From: Norana najaformis
Taxonomy: Eukaryota > Annelida > Clitellata > Crassiclitellata > Hormogastridae
Length of the DNA stretch: 64,000 nucleotides
Assembly: GCA_964023275.1 (NCBI GenBank)
Contig: OZ029917.1
Coordinates: forward strand, 18,602,787-18,666,786
Direction of reading: 5' to 3'
Below are positions 51,001 to 54,852 of the stretch, piece after piece (position 1 is the stretch's first letter; each line of letters opens with the position of its first letter). Both the position numbers and the translations under genes were made by a program. The notes under the pieces are model-generated. The model was not told where the DNA came from. It saw nothing but the letters and a program-made list of their open reading frames with translations, and ran no database searches.

Positions 51001-51600
51001 AAGTGACTGTATTCTTTTAACTGACGAATGTTTAGGCAGCCTTGATCGCAGTTTATCAGATCATGAAATGTGGCAAGAACAAATACGGACAATTCAGAAG
51101 GCTTCAGGGACAAGAGGTAAGACATAGTTAATCAGCATCATTCACACTTCTGTGTGACTTAGTGAGCTTTACTAAGTTTTGTAATAAAAATAATGATTTT
51201 GTCAGTATTATCATCAGTTATTTACAGTGAATTGCCTTTCTGACCTTCAGATTAGGTCCTTGAATTCCAGTATGGTTCTGAGTGTTTTTTGAGGTCTGCA
51301 AGTTAGGAGTTTTCTTCAGTTGGAGCTATATAAATTACCAGGTATATTACAATGACCTTACTGTGTCTTCTGGAGTTGGTATTTTCTTTGGGAAACTTGG
51401 TATTTGAACATGCTCTAACGAGTCCTTGTCTTGACAGTTTTACTCTTGAAAATGCAGGCAGTTCTGGCAGCACAATGGAAAACCTCTTCCAGGTGGCAGA
51501 GGAAGTAGGAAAGGCTGTTGGAAGTCTTGTTAACATTATGACGGATGACGAAGACAGTCCATTCGAAGAAGATGGTGTGATCAAAGATCAAAAGCGCTAA
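1635..51600 (+). CDS. DMD: dystrophin, short (Dp116-like) isoform, 24-exon gene model
   Basis: Dystrophin links cortical actin to the beta-dystroglycan complex at the plasma membrane and carries syntrophin and dystrobrevin at its C-terminus. The exon chain (each exon listed separately) gives 1234 residues, about 140 kDa. Order: unique N-terminal region 1-253; last spectrin repeats about 254-570; WW domain about 578-610 (W581, W603, P606); EF-hand-like region about 612-790; ZZ zinc finger 832-873 (C832, C835, C847, C850, C856, C859, H869, H873); coiled coils about 1000-1035 and 1058-1101; conserved tail to 1234. The actin-binding calponin-homology domains and most of the rod are absent, as in vertebrate short isoforms. 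All 23 introns have GT-AG ends and compatible phases. A longer transcript starting outside the window is likely but not visible. Identity as dystrophin is very secure. The joining of the first exon is inference from phase. Confidence 0.93.
3120..3580. promoter_or_regulatory. CpG-richer intronic patch, possible regulatory element
   Basis: CpG dinucleotides (GGTCGGTCGG, GACCGTCTAAG, CATCGATCTGCC) are visibly denser here than in the surrounding AT-rich intron. Both strands carry open frames of about 90 codons (3304-3573 + and 3279-3557 -) with no recognisable homology. It could be a regulatory element or an unrecognised exon. Weak evidence. Confidence 0.25.
5160..5470. promoter_or_regulatory. 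CpG-richer intronic patch
   Basis: This is a second CpG-enriched stretch in intron 1 (GTCGTAGCACCG, GGGCGTTCTCGCAGCGTG, GGACGAAAGCG). It has no recognisable coding potential. The function is unknown. Confidence 0.2.
7500..8000 (+). mobile_element. LINE relic, C-terminal part of a non-LTR polymerase
   Basis: In shifting frames this reads [11 protein letters not shown], then [20 protein letters not shown], then [20 protein letters not shown] and [11 protein letters not shown]. That is the region after the reverse transcriptase palm in CR1/jockey-type elements, including the typical RATKMI...LSYEERL and F.L......RGH..KL.K blocks. Several stops and frameshifts show it is dead. Confidence 0.8.
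9630..9720. repeat. TATG/GGATGTAT microsatellite
   Basis: Tandem GTGTGTATGGATGTAT units. A complementary ACATACATAC array lies at 9790-9846, so the pair could fold into a hairpin with a loop of about 70 nt. Confidence 0.85.
9790..9846. repeat. ACAT/CATA microsatellite, inverted partner of 9630-9720
   Basis: Imperfect ACATACATAC repeats with interspersed CAGTG and AAC interruptions. Confidence 0.85.
9865..10050 (+). mobile_element. LINE relic, extreme C-terminus
   Basis: Across frames it reads GSQAFSAAV, then (P)LIWNHLPQ and [21 protein letters not shown]. This is the GSRAFSVAGP.LWN.LP...SFK..LKTHLF signature at the end of CR1/L2-type polymerases. Confidence 0.6.
10135..10215. repeat. ATAC/ACAT microsatellite
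   Basis: AT-rich lead-in followed by ACATACATAC-type repeats ending in GCATGCATAG. Confidence 0.85.
10565..10806 (+). mobile_element. SINE family A, copy 1
   Basis: The tRNA-like head contains a TAGCTACATG box A-like segment and a GGGTTCTTGTCCC box B-like segment. The shared body follows: ACCTTAAATGGTGTGGTGCC, then CATTCAAATGGGCAG and GAAGAATCTCACCC, then GAGCAGGGTCGAGG. The same body occurs at 38795-39025 and 56150-56385. The palindrome GCCCATTCAAATGGGC is its most conserved part. Confidence 0.75.
12247..12302. repeat. GA/CAGA microsatellite
   Basis: GAGAGA runs flank a CAGACAGACAGACAGA core. Confidence 0.9.
12840..13020 (+). mobile_element. probable LINE reverse transcriptase scrap
   Basis: Two nearby frames read SDVIAVP-like and then [12 protein letters not shown]. 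These resemble the ...VP..KK...NYRPI.L palm entry block of non-LTR reverse transcriptases. The piece is short and broken. Confidence 0.35.
14538..14874. repeat. pair of 26-bp direct repeats flanking AT-rich insert
   Basis: ACTTTTTGACAGGCTG plus its continuation occurs at 14538-14563 and again, with few changes, at 14848-14874. Between them are a TAA/ATA microsatellite (14565-14675) and about 190 bp of possible SINE tail with a TTGATGCTCAAGGCATCAA palindrome. Confidence 0.6.
15242..15580 (+). mobile_element. LINE relic, polymerase C-terminus and 3' end (family R)
   Basis: Frames read [20 protein letters not shown], then [20 protein letters not shown], then a QSQEWHHW-like end. The 3' end runs into AACTCAAAGAAGAAGATA. 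The same C-terminal block ([13 protein letters not shown]...EGRMEGK..RGRPR..LLDWM) is found at 15900-16550 and 60944-61215. Confidence 0.8.
15900..16550 (+). mobile_element. LINE relic, polymerase C-terminal third (family R)
   Basis: Reads LGSVVT...[59 protein letters not shown] and [18 protein letters not shown]. These are the successive motifs downstream of the palm in an endonuclease/reverse-transcriptase LINE. It is interrupted by stops and frameshifts. Confidence 0.82.
18165..18620. promoter_or_regulatory. cluster of CCAATCA motifs, possible NF-Y type regulatory element
   Basis: CCAATCA occurs at 18174, 18353, 18501 and 18593, all on the + strand. The last three share CCAATCAGA, preceded by TGG or TGA. 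A CpG-containing stretch (18640-18860) follows. The arrangement resembles a CCAAT-box promoter or a diverged tandem repeat. Nothing recognisable is transcribed from it here. Confidence 0.3.
21145..21190. repeat. 25-bp tandem duplication
   Basis: GTAGAGAATGCGGGATAG is repeated at 21145 and 21170. Confidence 0.85.
21825..21858. repeat. GGCA microsatellite
   Basis: AGGCAGGCAGGCAGGCAGAC repeat, a shorter version of the long array at 29912-30068. Confidence 0.9.
22065..22145. repeat. TA/CATA-rich microsatellite
   Basis: TATATATA runs interspersed with ACACATATGTATATACACAC. Confidence 0.85.
22863..22962. repeat. TTG/TTA compound trinucleotide microsatellite
   Basis: (TTG)n passes directly into about 20 copies of ATT/TTA. 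The poly-Asn and poly-Ile frames across it are artefacts. Confidence 0.95.
24231..24322. repeat. 46-bp tandem duplication
   Basis: Units 24231-24276 and 24277-24322 both start TTCAAATGTTTATT and share CTGCAAACTACAT, with a few substitutions. Confidence 0.85.
26983..27158 (+). CDS. DMD: dystrophin exon 2 (human exon 56 equivalent, spectrin repeat)
   Basis: Acceptor ATATTGCAG|GAC, donor AAC AG|GTAGAG; phase 0 to 2; 176 nt, residues 254-312. It begins [14 protein letters not shown] and ends [17 protein letters not shown]. This aligns with human DLQGEIEAHTDVYHNL ... LDNMNFKWSELRKKSLNI, with the spectrin-repeat tryptophan kept. Confidence 0.93.
28085..28375 (+). mobile_element. LINE relic, reverse transcriptase entry region (L2/CR1-like)
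   Basis: Reads [20 protein letters not shown], then [16 protein letters not shown] and PKFLEKVVG, matching the L..I.N.SL..G.FPS.FK.A.V.P....FLEKVV stretch before the RT palm. The (N)YRPISNL block is frameshifted. An unassigned open frame of 36 codons (27979-28086, [13 protein letters not shown]...) precedes it. Confidence 0.75.
28501..28575. repeat. 14-15 bp minisatellite
   Basis: About five TGTCTGTCCCTCATT-like units. Confidence 0.85.
28634..28790 (+). CDS. DMD: dystrophin exon 3 (human exon 57 equivalent)
   Basis: Acceptor TTTTCTAACAG|A, donor CTC CAA|GTTAGT; phase 2 to 0; 157 nt, residues 312-364. [17 protein letters not shown] matches human SHLEASSDQWKRLHLSL and [12 protein letters not shown] matches PIGGDFPAVQKQ. 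This covers part of a spectrin repeat. Confidence 0.95.
29013..29046. repeat. intronic hairpin
   Basis: GACATACCAAGTGT and ACACTCTTGGTATGTC form a 14-bp stem with a 2-nt bulge and a 4-nt loop. It is too short for a typical miRNA precursor and may be a MITE remnant. Confidence 0.6.
29723..29846 (+). CDS. DMD: dystrophin exon 4 (human exon 58 equivalent)
   Basis: Acceptor TTTTTTGTAG|GCC, donor GAT G|GTAATG; phase 0 to 1; 124 nt, residues 365-406. [20 protein letters not shown] corresponds to human AFKRELKTKEPVIMSTLETV. It is helix C and the linker of a spectrin repeat. Confidence 0.92.
29912..30068. repeat. long GGCA tetranucleotide microsatellite
   Basis: About 39 CAGG/GGCA units with a single CAGCC interruption near 29990, beginning about 65 bp after the exon 4 donor. 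Arg/Gln/Ala/Gly or Leu/Pro/Ala/Cys frames across it are artefacts. Confidence 0.97.
30730..30884 (+). CDS. DMD: dystrophin exon 5 (first part of human exon 59 equivalent)
   Basis: Acceptor AAAATGTTTCAG|AT, donor ACA GAG|GTTAGC; phase 1 to 0; 155 nt, residues 406-457. [15 protein letters not shown] and [14 protein letters not shown] match human PPEERAQNVTRLLR and TEWEKLNLHSADWQ. An earlier donor at 30862 (GTTTAT) would give the wrong phase for the next exon, so GTTAGC was chosen. Confidence 0.88.
31085..32235 (+). mobile_element. LINE relic, reverse transcriptase (L2/CR1-like), hosting a MITE
   Basis: Across frames the palm motifs are clear: [87 protein letters not shown] (the YADD catalytic box) and [14 protein letters not shown]. 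Stops and frameshifts are present, including TAG in place of the Gln of the VPQG motif. A 222-bp insertion at 31459-31680 splits it. Confidence 0.9.
31459..31680. mobile_element. hAT-like MITE, 222 bp, inserted in a LINE
   Basis: The exact 8-bp direct repeat GATTGGAG at 31451-31458 and 31681-31688 brackets the insert. The ends are imperfect inverted repeats: CAGGAGCCCAGGA at the left and CAGTAGCCTGGGA reading in from the right. Excising the insert plus one repeat rejoins the LINE frame from GQD/DR-LEW into APILYGVP. An 8-bp duplication and CAG ends are hAT superfamily traits. It has no coding capacity. CTCACACAA recurs three times inside it. Confidence 0.82.
32730..32861 (+). CDS. DMD: dystrophin exon 6 (second part of human exon 59 equivalent)
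   Basis: Acceptor TTTTCTTGGCAG|AAA, donor AGC AAG|GTAATT; phase 0 to 0; 132 nt, residues 458-501. [20 protein letters not shown] corresponds to human RKIDETLERLRELQEATDEL, and [11 protein letters not shown] to DHLEKVKALRG. It is in the last spectrin repeat. Confidence 0.9.
33950..34240. repeat. TCTG/CCTG/TCTA imperfect tetranucleotide array
   Basis: About 290 bp of pyrimidine-rich TCTGTCTG, GCCTGCCT and TATCTACC words. The Cys/Leu/Ser-rich frames over it are artefacts. Confidence 0.9.
34690..35290 (+). mobile_element. LINE relic, linker between endonuclease and reverse transcriptase
   Basis: Reads [30 protein letters not shown], then frameshifted [13 protein letters not shown] and [20 protein letters not shown]. 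This is the typical W..F...I...E.IPR...R...PLW...SFYKYVRSK...VG.L....G.L..DD...A..LN.YF region of CR1/RTE-like elements. Confidence 0.82.
35606..35653. repeat. 48-bp dispersed repeat, copy 1
   Basis: CTCTCCTTTTGAAAATG through GAGGCTGTTAATTAGCTGG matches 37207-37254 at 46 of 48 positions. Confidence 0.85.
36105..36360. repeat. TCTG/TCTC pyrimidine-rich array
   Basis: Degenerate CTGTCTGTCT and CTCTGT words; no gene. Confidence 0.8.
37207..37254. repeat. 48-bp dispersed repeat, copy 2
   Basis: Second copy of the sequence at 35606-35653, same orientation, two mismatches. Confidence 0.85.
37814..37935 (+). CDS. DMD: dystrophin exon 7 (human exon 60 equivalent)
   Basis: Acceptor TTAGTCTCTCCAG|CAC, donor AGC AA|GTAAGT; phase 0 to 2; 122 nt, residues 502-542. 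[20 protein letters not shown], then NKLEVLNS, aligns with human VNDLARQLTTLGIQLSPYNL, then STLEDLNT. The exon 6 to 7 join aligns with human almost without gaps, so no exon is missing between them. Confidence 0.93.
38795..39025 (+). mobile_element. SINE family A, copy 2
   Basis: tRNA-like head CTAATAGTTAACATAATGG with a GGGTGTTGAAATCTC box B-like part, then the shared body ACTTTAAATGGTGTGGCGCC, CATTCAAACGGGCAG and TGAGCAGGGTCGAGG. Confidence 0.78.
39407..39504 (+). CDS. DMD: dystrophin exon 8 (human exon 61 equivalent)
   Basis: Acceptor TCCTTCACTAG|G, donor CCA A|GTAAAA; phase 2 to 1; 98 nt, residues 542-575. [20 protein letters not shown] matches human WKLLQVAVEDRVRQLHEAHR, then a Ser/Gln-rich linker leads to the WW domain. 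Confidence 0.95.
39856..39916 (+). CDS. DMD: dystrophin exon 9 (human exon 62 equivalent, WW domain start)
   Basis: Acceptor GATGCAG|CA, donor ATT AA|GTATGC; phase 1 to 2; 61 nt, residues 575-595. [16 protein letters not shown] matches human GPWERAISPNKVPYYI. W581 is the first WW tryptophan. Confidence 0.97.
40090..40262 (+). mobile_element. SINE family B, 5' part, + orientation
   Basis: tRNA-like head TAGCCCAATCAGTAAGCAC with AAGTTTGAGCCTA as box B, followed by GATGGGCAAGTTCTTCACAC and TGTCACCAAGCAGTGACAGA. These match the reverse complements of the copies at 42470 and 49845. Confidence 0.75.
40890..40951 (+). CDS. DMD: dystrophin exon 10 (human exon 63 equivalent, WW domain end)
   Basis: Acceptor TGCTTTTTCAG|T, donor CTT A|GTATGG; phase 2 to 1; 62 nt, residues 595-616. 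[20 protein letters not shown] matches human [20 protein letters not shown]. W603 and P606 form the WW binding groove for the beta-dystroglycan PPxY motif. Confidence 0.97.
41273..41347 (+). CDS. DMD: dystrophin exon 11 (human exon 64 equivalent, EF-hand region)
   Basis: Acceptor GTTATTTATAG|CT, donor TGC T|GTTAGT; phase 1 to 1; 75 nt, residues 616-641. [20 protein letters not shown] matches human [20 protein letters not shown]. Confidence 0.97.
42020..42218 (+). CDS. DMD: dystrophin exon 12 (human exon 65 equivalent, EF-hand 1)
   Basis: Acceptor TTTATTGAAG|TG, donor GAC CA|GTAAGA; phase 1 to 2; 199 nt, residues 641-707. It begins [20 protein letters not shown] and ends INWLLNVYD, as in human LDLLSLSAACDALDQHNL ... 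LNWLLNVYD. Confidence 0.96.
42470..42715 (-). mobile_element. SINE family B, - orientation
   Basis: On the - strand it starts with a tRNA-like head (GATTGTGGATTTGAGCCTGC box B). The body TGCCACCAAGCAGTGTAGTT and TGGTACTGGTGTAAGC follows, and it ends GGGATTCATCCACTGCC. The body is shared with 40090, 49845 and 56395. Confidence 0.75.
42808..42893 (+). CDS. DMD: dystrophin exon 13 (human exon 66 equivalent)
   Basis: Acceptor AATTGTAG|C, donor CGA T|GTATGT; phase 2 to 1; 86 nt, residues 707-736. [20 protein letters not shown], then HLEEKYR, matches human [20 protein letters not shown], then HLEDKYR. Confidence 0.97.
43090..43665 (+). mobile_element. LINE relic, polymerase C-terminus and 3' end (L2-like)
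   Basis: Across frames it reads [40 protein letters not shown] and [15 protein letters not shown]-like sequence. The 3' end (CTCCAATGGATTATGATTTT ... TCACTTGAA) is shared with 45860 and 48785. Confidence 0.75.
43665..44110 (+). mobile_element. LINE relic, polymerase C-terminus (second family)
   Basis: Reads [52 protein letters not shown] and [12 protein letters not shown]. This is the classic LLYG.E.W......RL.....R..L...W.D.....RL.W.GHV.RM...R.....L....GKR..GRPR ending. It directly abuts the preceding LINE fragment. Confidence 0.82.
44193..44350 (+). CDS. DMD: dystrophin exon 14 (human exon 67 equivalent, EF-hand 2)
   Basis: Acceptor GTCACTGCAG|AT, donor GAG AAG|GTCAGT; phase 1 to 0; 158 nt, residues 736-788. 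[20 protein letters not shown], then [14 protein letters not shown], is nearly identical to human [20 protein letters not shown], then FGGSNIEPSVRSCF. Confidence 0.98.
44756..44922 (+). CDS. DMD: dystrophin exon 15 (human exon 68 equivalent, EF-hand end and ZZ start)
   Basis: Acceptor TCTGTCGATCAG|GCA, donor TTC AG|GTTTTT; phase 0 to 2; 167 nt, residues 789-844. [20 protein letters not shown], then [19 protein letters not shown]832 and C835 are the first ZZ zinc ligands. Confidence 0.98.
45079..45190 (+). CDS. DMD: dystrophin exon 16 (human exon 69 equivalent, ZZ zinc finger)
   Basis: Acceptor TTTGGCAACAG|G, donor ACA GCA|GTAAGA; phase 2 to 0; 112 nt, residues 844-881. [20 protein letters not shown] supplies C847, C850, C856 and C859. 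[12 protein letters not shown] adds H869 and H873. The finger stabilises the dystroglycan-binding WW/EF module. Confidence 0.98.
45680..46065 (+). mobile_element. LINE relic, polymerase C-terminus and 3' end (L2-like)
   Basis: [20 protein letters not shown], then [14 protein letters not shown] is the intact end of an L2/CR1-type polymerase. It is followed by the shared 3' UTR (GACCCAGCTTCTCCAATG..., TTCACTTGAAGTGACGATCG) and a GATTAGATTAGAT tail. Confidence 0.85.
46141..46274 (+). CDS. DMD: dystrophin exon 17 (human exon 70 equivalent)
   Basis: Acceptor GTTTTTAAAG|ACA, donor CAA AG|GTATAA; phase 0 to 2; 134 nt, residues 882-926. [20 protein letters not shown] and [13 protein letters not shown] match human [20 protein letters not shown] and FAKHPRMGYLPVQ. 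Confidence 0.98.
46375..46455. repeat. TATATAGATTATGG minisatellite
   Basis: Tandem TAGATTATGGTGTATATATA units in the intron after exon 17. Confidence 0.85.
46778..46894 (+). CDS. DMD: dystrophin exon 18 (human exon 71-74 region)
   Basis: Acceptor TTTGTTCTTAG|T, donor GAT TC|GTAATT; phase 2 to 2; 117 nt, residues 926-965. [18 protein letters not shown] matches human HSRIEHYASRLAEMENSN. In vertebrates this is the alternatively spliced syntrophin-binding region. A symmetric phase 2-2 exon could also be skipped here. Confidence 0.95.
47478..47550 (+). CDS. DMD: dystrophin exon 19 (syntrophin-binding region)
   Basis: Acceptor TTTATTTTAG|G, donor CAT TCT|GTAAGG; phase 2 to 0; 73 nt, residues 965-989. 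[20 protein letters not shown] matches human IDDEHLLIQHYCQSLNQDSP. Confidence 0.95.
48403..48494 (+). CDS. DMD: dystrophin exon 20 (first coiled coil)
   Basis: Acceptor CATCTGTCTGTAG|CTG, donor AAC AG|GTCAGC; phase 0 to 2; 92 nt, residues 990-1020. [19 protein letters not shown] matches human SEERGELERILADLEEENR. A second AG six bases downstream (CTGCAG|AGT) would remove two codons. Confidence 0.94.
48785..48905 (+). mobile_element. LINE 3' end (L2-like)
   Basis: Third copy of the CTCCAATtcTTATGATTTTT ... ATTTCACATGAAGTGACCAT 3' UTR, ending GATTAGATTAGATT. Confidence 0.7.
48915..49065. repeat. 22-bp minisatellite
   Basis: Degenerate AAACACAGACTGACAT-type units repeated about seven times. 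Confidence 0.85.
49510..49753 (+). CDS. DMD: dystrophin exon 21 (human exon 75 equivalent, main coiled coil)
   Basis: Acceptor TTACACTGACATAG|G, donor GAT CAG|GTAGAC; phase 2 to 0; 244 nt, residues 1020-1101. [20 protein letters not shown], then [20 protein letters not shown] is the dystrobrevin-binding coiled coil, nearly identical to human. Confidence 0.98.
49845..50090 (-). mobile_element. SINE family B, - orientation
   Basis: On the - strand: tRNA-like head with GTAGGTTCAAGACCTGCTGA, then CAACCCGGGGCAAATCG, then the body ending GGGATTCGTCCATTGC. Same family as 42470. Confidence 0.75.
50433..50610 (+). CDS. DMD: dystrophin exon 22 (human exon 76 region), spliced form
   Basis: Acceptor TTGACTTTTTCAG|CCT, donor GGC AGA G|GTCAGT; phase 0 to 1; 178 nt, residues 1102-1161. 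It is a proline- and arginine-rich low-complexity tail ([20 protein letters not shown], then [13 protein letters not shown]). If the donor is not used, the frame runs on to TAG at 50679-50681. Confidence 0.88.
50433..50681 (+). CDS. DMD: dystrophin exon 22, read-through alternative C-terminus
   Basis: Ignoring the donor at 50611, the same frame stays open for 23 more codons ([20 protein letters not shown], then SK) and ends in TAG. An AATAAA at 50816-50821 could serve as the poly(A) signal. This would give a protein lacking the conserved terminal segment encoded by exons 23-24. Inference from sequence only. Confidence 0.45.
   Translation, partial: PEIDTRIVTYPMSFGAAPSMPGPAAPSAVMRRCPPSFRSASVSQYNNGHQEGRGHQDGRGQSASESTLKAPLFRERGRAKSK
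50682..51035 (+). other. intron or alternative 3' UTR after exon 22
   Basis: AT-rich. It contains AATAAA at 50816-50821 and an ATTTATAATTAAACATATTT-like inverted repeat near 50930-50965. No coding signal. Confidence 0.5.
51036..51116 (+). CDS. DMD: dystrophin exon 23
   Basis: Acceptor GACGAATGTTTAG|GC, donor ACA AGA G|GTAAGA; phase 1 to 1; 81 nt, residues 1161-1188. [20 protein letters not shown] is likely helical. The exon is symmetric, so it could be skipped without changing frame. Confidence 0.85.
51458..51600 (+). CDS. DMD: dystrophin exon 24, conserved C-terminus and stop
   Basis: Acceptor GAAAATGCAG|GC, stop TAA at 51598-51600; 143 nt, residues 1188-1234. [20 protein letters not shown], then [16 protein letters not shown] resembles the acidic terminal segment of dystrophin, where human has LEEVMEQLNNSF. 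All upstream phases converge on this frame. Confidence 0.93.
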
Positions 51601-53215
51601 TCAAGAGCATGATCAAAGGTCATTCATTTGGATTGAAGTACACTAATATTGTTGGTTGCGTCAAAAGTGCAGGCACAGTTTGACACATTGGTCAAGTGAG
51701 GTGTGTTTGGTGTCTTGGGTTCAAACCCGTCCAGGGCAGAACTTTAATTTTAGAAACTTCTGTTTCACTGCCCATCGTTGTTTGATGTAATGTGGTGAAT
51801 GTGTGCATACAACTACTGTTTATGGCAATGTTATGCTTTCGTAAACACTTTGTTACATGTGTCTTGTGGTTCCAGCAATAGAAATAATTAAATAAGACAT
51901 AAAGTGATAATTTAGTTAATGGCAACAGAAAGCTAATCACATGAAGCATCTGTACCTGGCATACTGAGAATGACTGAAGTGAACACTGATTGAAACGCAA
52001 AAGGCATAAACAAGAATTAACCGAGCTGATAGTACCCAGAGTGCTAAGTTTTGAAAATTAGAGAAGTGTTGTTAATTAGCATCACGGAATTGGTCTACCT
52101 AAGTCATTTGCATGTTGTATGAGGTGAAAACACTTATTTTGTGTGCAATAGTTCAGCTGTTTAGAAGATTGTTCAGTTAGGTGAACTGTACAATACGTGA
52201 TTTGTACGTTATGTCAAGGTGATGGAATAGTCTTTTCCCCTGTCCTTTCTTAAATGCTCTGAATTTTAATTTGTAGAAAAAGAAACTGTTGGGATATTCG
52301 TCGTGACATTGTTACAGAGTTAGCAACTGCATTTTGCGCTGCTTGTTTTGTCTGTGAAATTGTGAATCGGTTTGACGTTGAGATATGCTTTTACGATGTA
52401 TAGCAAATGGTCTGTCGTTTGAAATTGTTGTTATATAATTTGGTGCAGGTGGCTTGAAATTTATACCTGTGGTGCAGTTTTGCTGTCAGCTGATACCTGT
52501 TTGCCAGTATGGTATGGTAATAGTGCTACAAAAGCTGCCCTTCTACTTCTTAGGAATTTATTTCAGAGGTTGTTATGCAGACAAATTCAATAATATGAAT
52601 CTGAGGTGAACTTACCAGCTAAAAATGTCAGCGTGTTGGACAATTCCTGTCTCTGTAACTCTGCAGACCTTCCGCCAGTTAATAGAATCTTTACAGACAT
52701 TTGTGATTTTTGCGGTTTTTATGAGATCTTTGATTGTAGTTGTACAGACTAAGTTGGCCGTGATTTTCACGTTTTGGTGTCTAGGTACAGGACCTTTTCG
52801 ATGACTTTGTTCTTGAAACAGTTGACATTTAGCCCTTCAATACTGTACACTTTCATACTCTTTCAAAGTAATGATTTCTCTTGTTAATTAATCTTGTTGT
52901 GAATGAGCACAGCCAAGGTCCTTGAAAGTTTTCATTGTTTTTGTGATTTGGCCTCTAGGTTATTTTATGCGTACAGTGCTTGTTTTCTCAATGTATATTT
53001 CCATGTTGTTGGCTTGCCCGTCAGATGTAGAAAGAGGACAGAATAAAATCAGAGATAAGCAAGTGTTTGAAACAATAAGAACAAAGGGATTGACGATTAC
53101 TGAAACAGGACCAGAGATTGGGGGGGGGTGTTGGAAATGGTATTAACCATCATGAAACGCAACCAGTGCTGATGATGCTGGACAGTAACGAATAAAGTGG
53201 CTTTTTGTTTATCAC
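51601..53215 (+). other. probable dystrophin 3' UTR
   Basis: Non-coding, AT-rich sequence after the stop. AATAAA hexamers lie at 53042-53047 and 53191-53196. The second is followed by a T-rich stretch and is the better poly(A) candidate. The 3' end is inferred. Confidence 0.5.
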
Positions 53216-54852
53216 TGGAACAATCAGCAAAACAATTCGTCTGTCTTTATTTGTGATTTCTTCTTCTGAACGCAAACCAGCATATGGATGTCATTCAAAC
53301 TCTTCCAGAAATGTTGAAACATCCAGATTTTGATAAATTTATTATTGTTTAATGTAGTAGATTTCACTTTTGAAGTCCACCTAAAGTATTTTTGTTTCAT
53401 GTAAAAGTTTGTGAATGCTTTGAGGAATAAATGCATAGCTCTTTTTATGCTAAGCAAATCAACACTGGTAGCTATTCTAAACATGTGATTCTGGAGTGTG
53501 AGTTAACATGAGTGCCCTGCAAGTCCACCTATATATGTCTTCACATTTCATTCCTGTAGTTTGCAATTTTTTTTTGTATTTTGCTTTTTCGCTGCATTTA
53601 ACTTACGTGTAGTACACAGAAATTATTTTTTATGTCCTCAGTTCTGTGCTGTTGACCTCCACATCCTGGCTAACCACCTCTCTAAAACTTCCCAAGTACA
53701 CAGACAAAGGCAAAAGAAATGATGCAAGACCACAGTGTGAACGATTCATTCCAGCCATTTATGGAGCGAGTCACGTTCGGCAGGGGAGGAAACAAGACCT
53801 CTTCGGCCATCGCCCAGCGAAATTCTTGTAAAAATAAAACAAAGCTCAGAATAGGGACGTGGAATGTGAGAACAGTGCTGAGACCGGGAAGGTTAGCCAA
53901 TGTCATCAGAGAGATGAAAAGAAAAGGTTTGGATATACTGGGACTGTCAGAGGTGACATGGAAGGAGGGTGGTTAAACAAAGATATAGAAACAGTGTAAA
54001 GAACTCCAGAGTGGATGCAGATACGGATCACAACTTGGTAGCCATGATGGTTCATCTACAATTAAAATTCATCAAGGAGAAGAGGAAACAAGTGAAGAAG
54101 TGGGATCAGGAAAAATTAAAGACTAGGAGTAAAGAACTATCAGAAAAGATCCAGGAGCAGTTAGTAGAAAGAACTACAGCCACAAGAGAAGAAATATGGA
54201 GAGGACTGAAGGAGATTATTACCAAGGAAACATTAGAAACGGTGGGATATCTAAAAGGGCAATCTCCTCAAAAGCCATGGATTATGATGGAAATGCTTCA
54301 GGATACGAAAGAGAGGAGAAAATGGAAACATCAGAGTATGGAGAAAGCTAAAAAGTTATATAGGGGACTAAATACCAAACTATGAAGAACAACAGAGAAG
54401 GACAGAGAAAAGTGGTGGGAAGAACAATGTAGAGATTTGGAAGAATTACAAAAAATGGGAAGATATGATCAACTGTATGGAAAAGTGAAGACGACAAAAG
54501 GGTCAACCAGAGGAAGTGGAATAGTGGTAGAAGATGGAAGTGGAATAGTGGTAGAAGACAAGAATTCCAGGATCCTACAAGACCCCAATGATGTAAGAAG
54601 ACAGTGGAAGGAATATATAGAGGACCGCTACCTGAGCGAGAACAGACCTACGCATCTTAATCAGGACTCACCCCAGAGGATGGGGAAGAAGTAGGACCAG
54701 ATGTGCTGAACGATGAAAGATGTACTGGCAGCCATCAGCGAAATGAAAAATAACAAGCCAGGTGGAACTGACAACATCCCGGCAGAGATACTAGAAAATC
54801 TGGGAGAAAAGCAATGGCTGAACTGGTAAGGCTGTGCCAGGAAGCAATAAGT

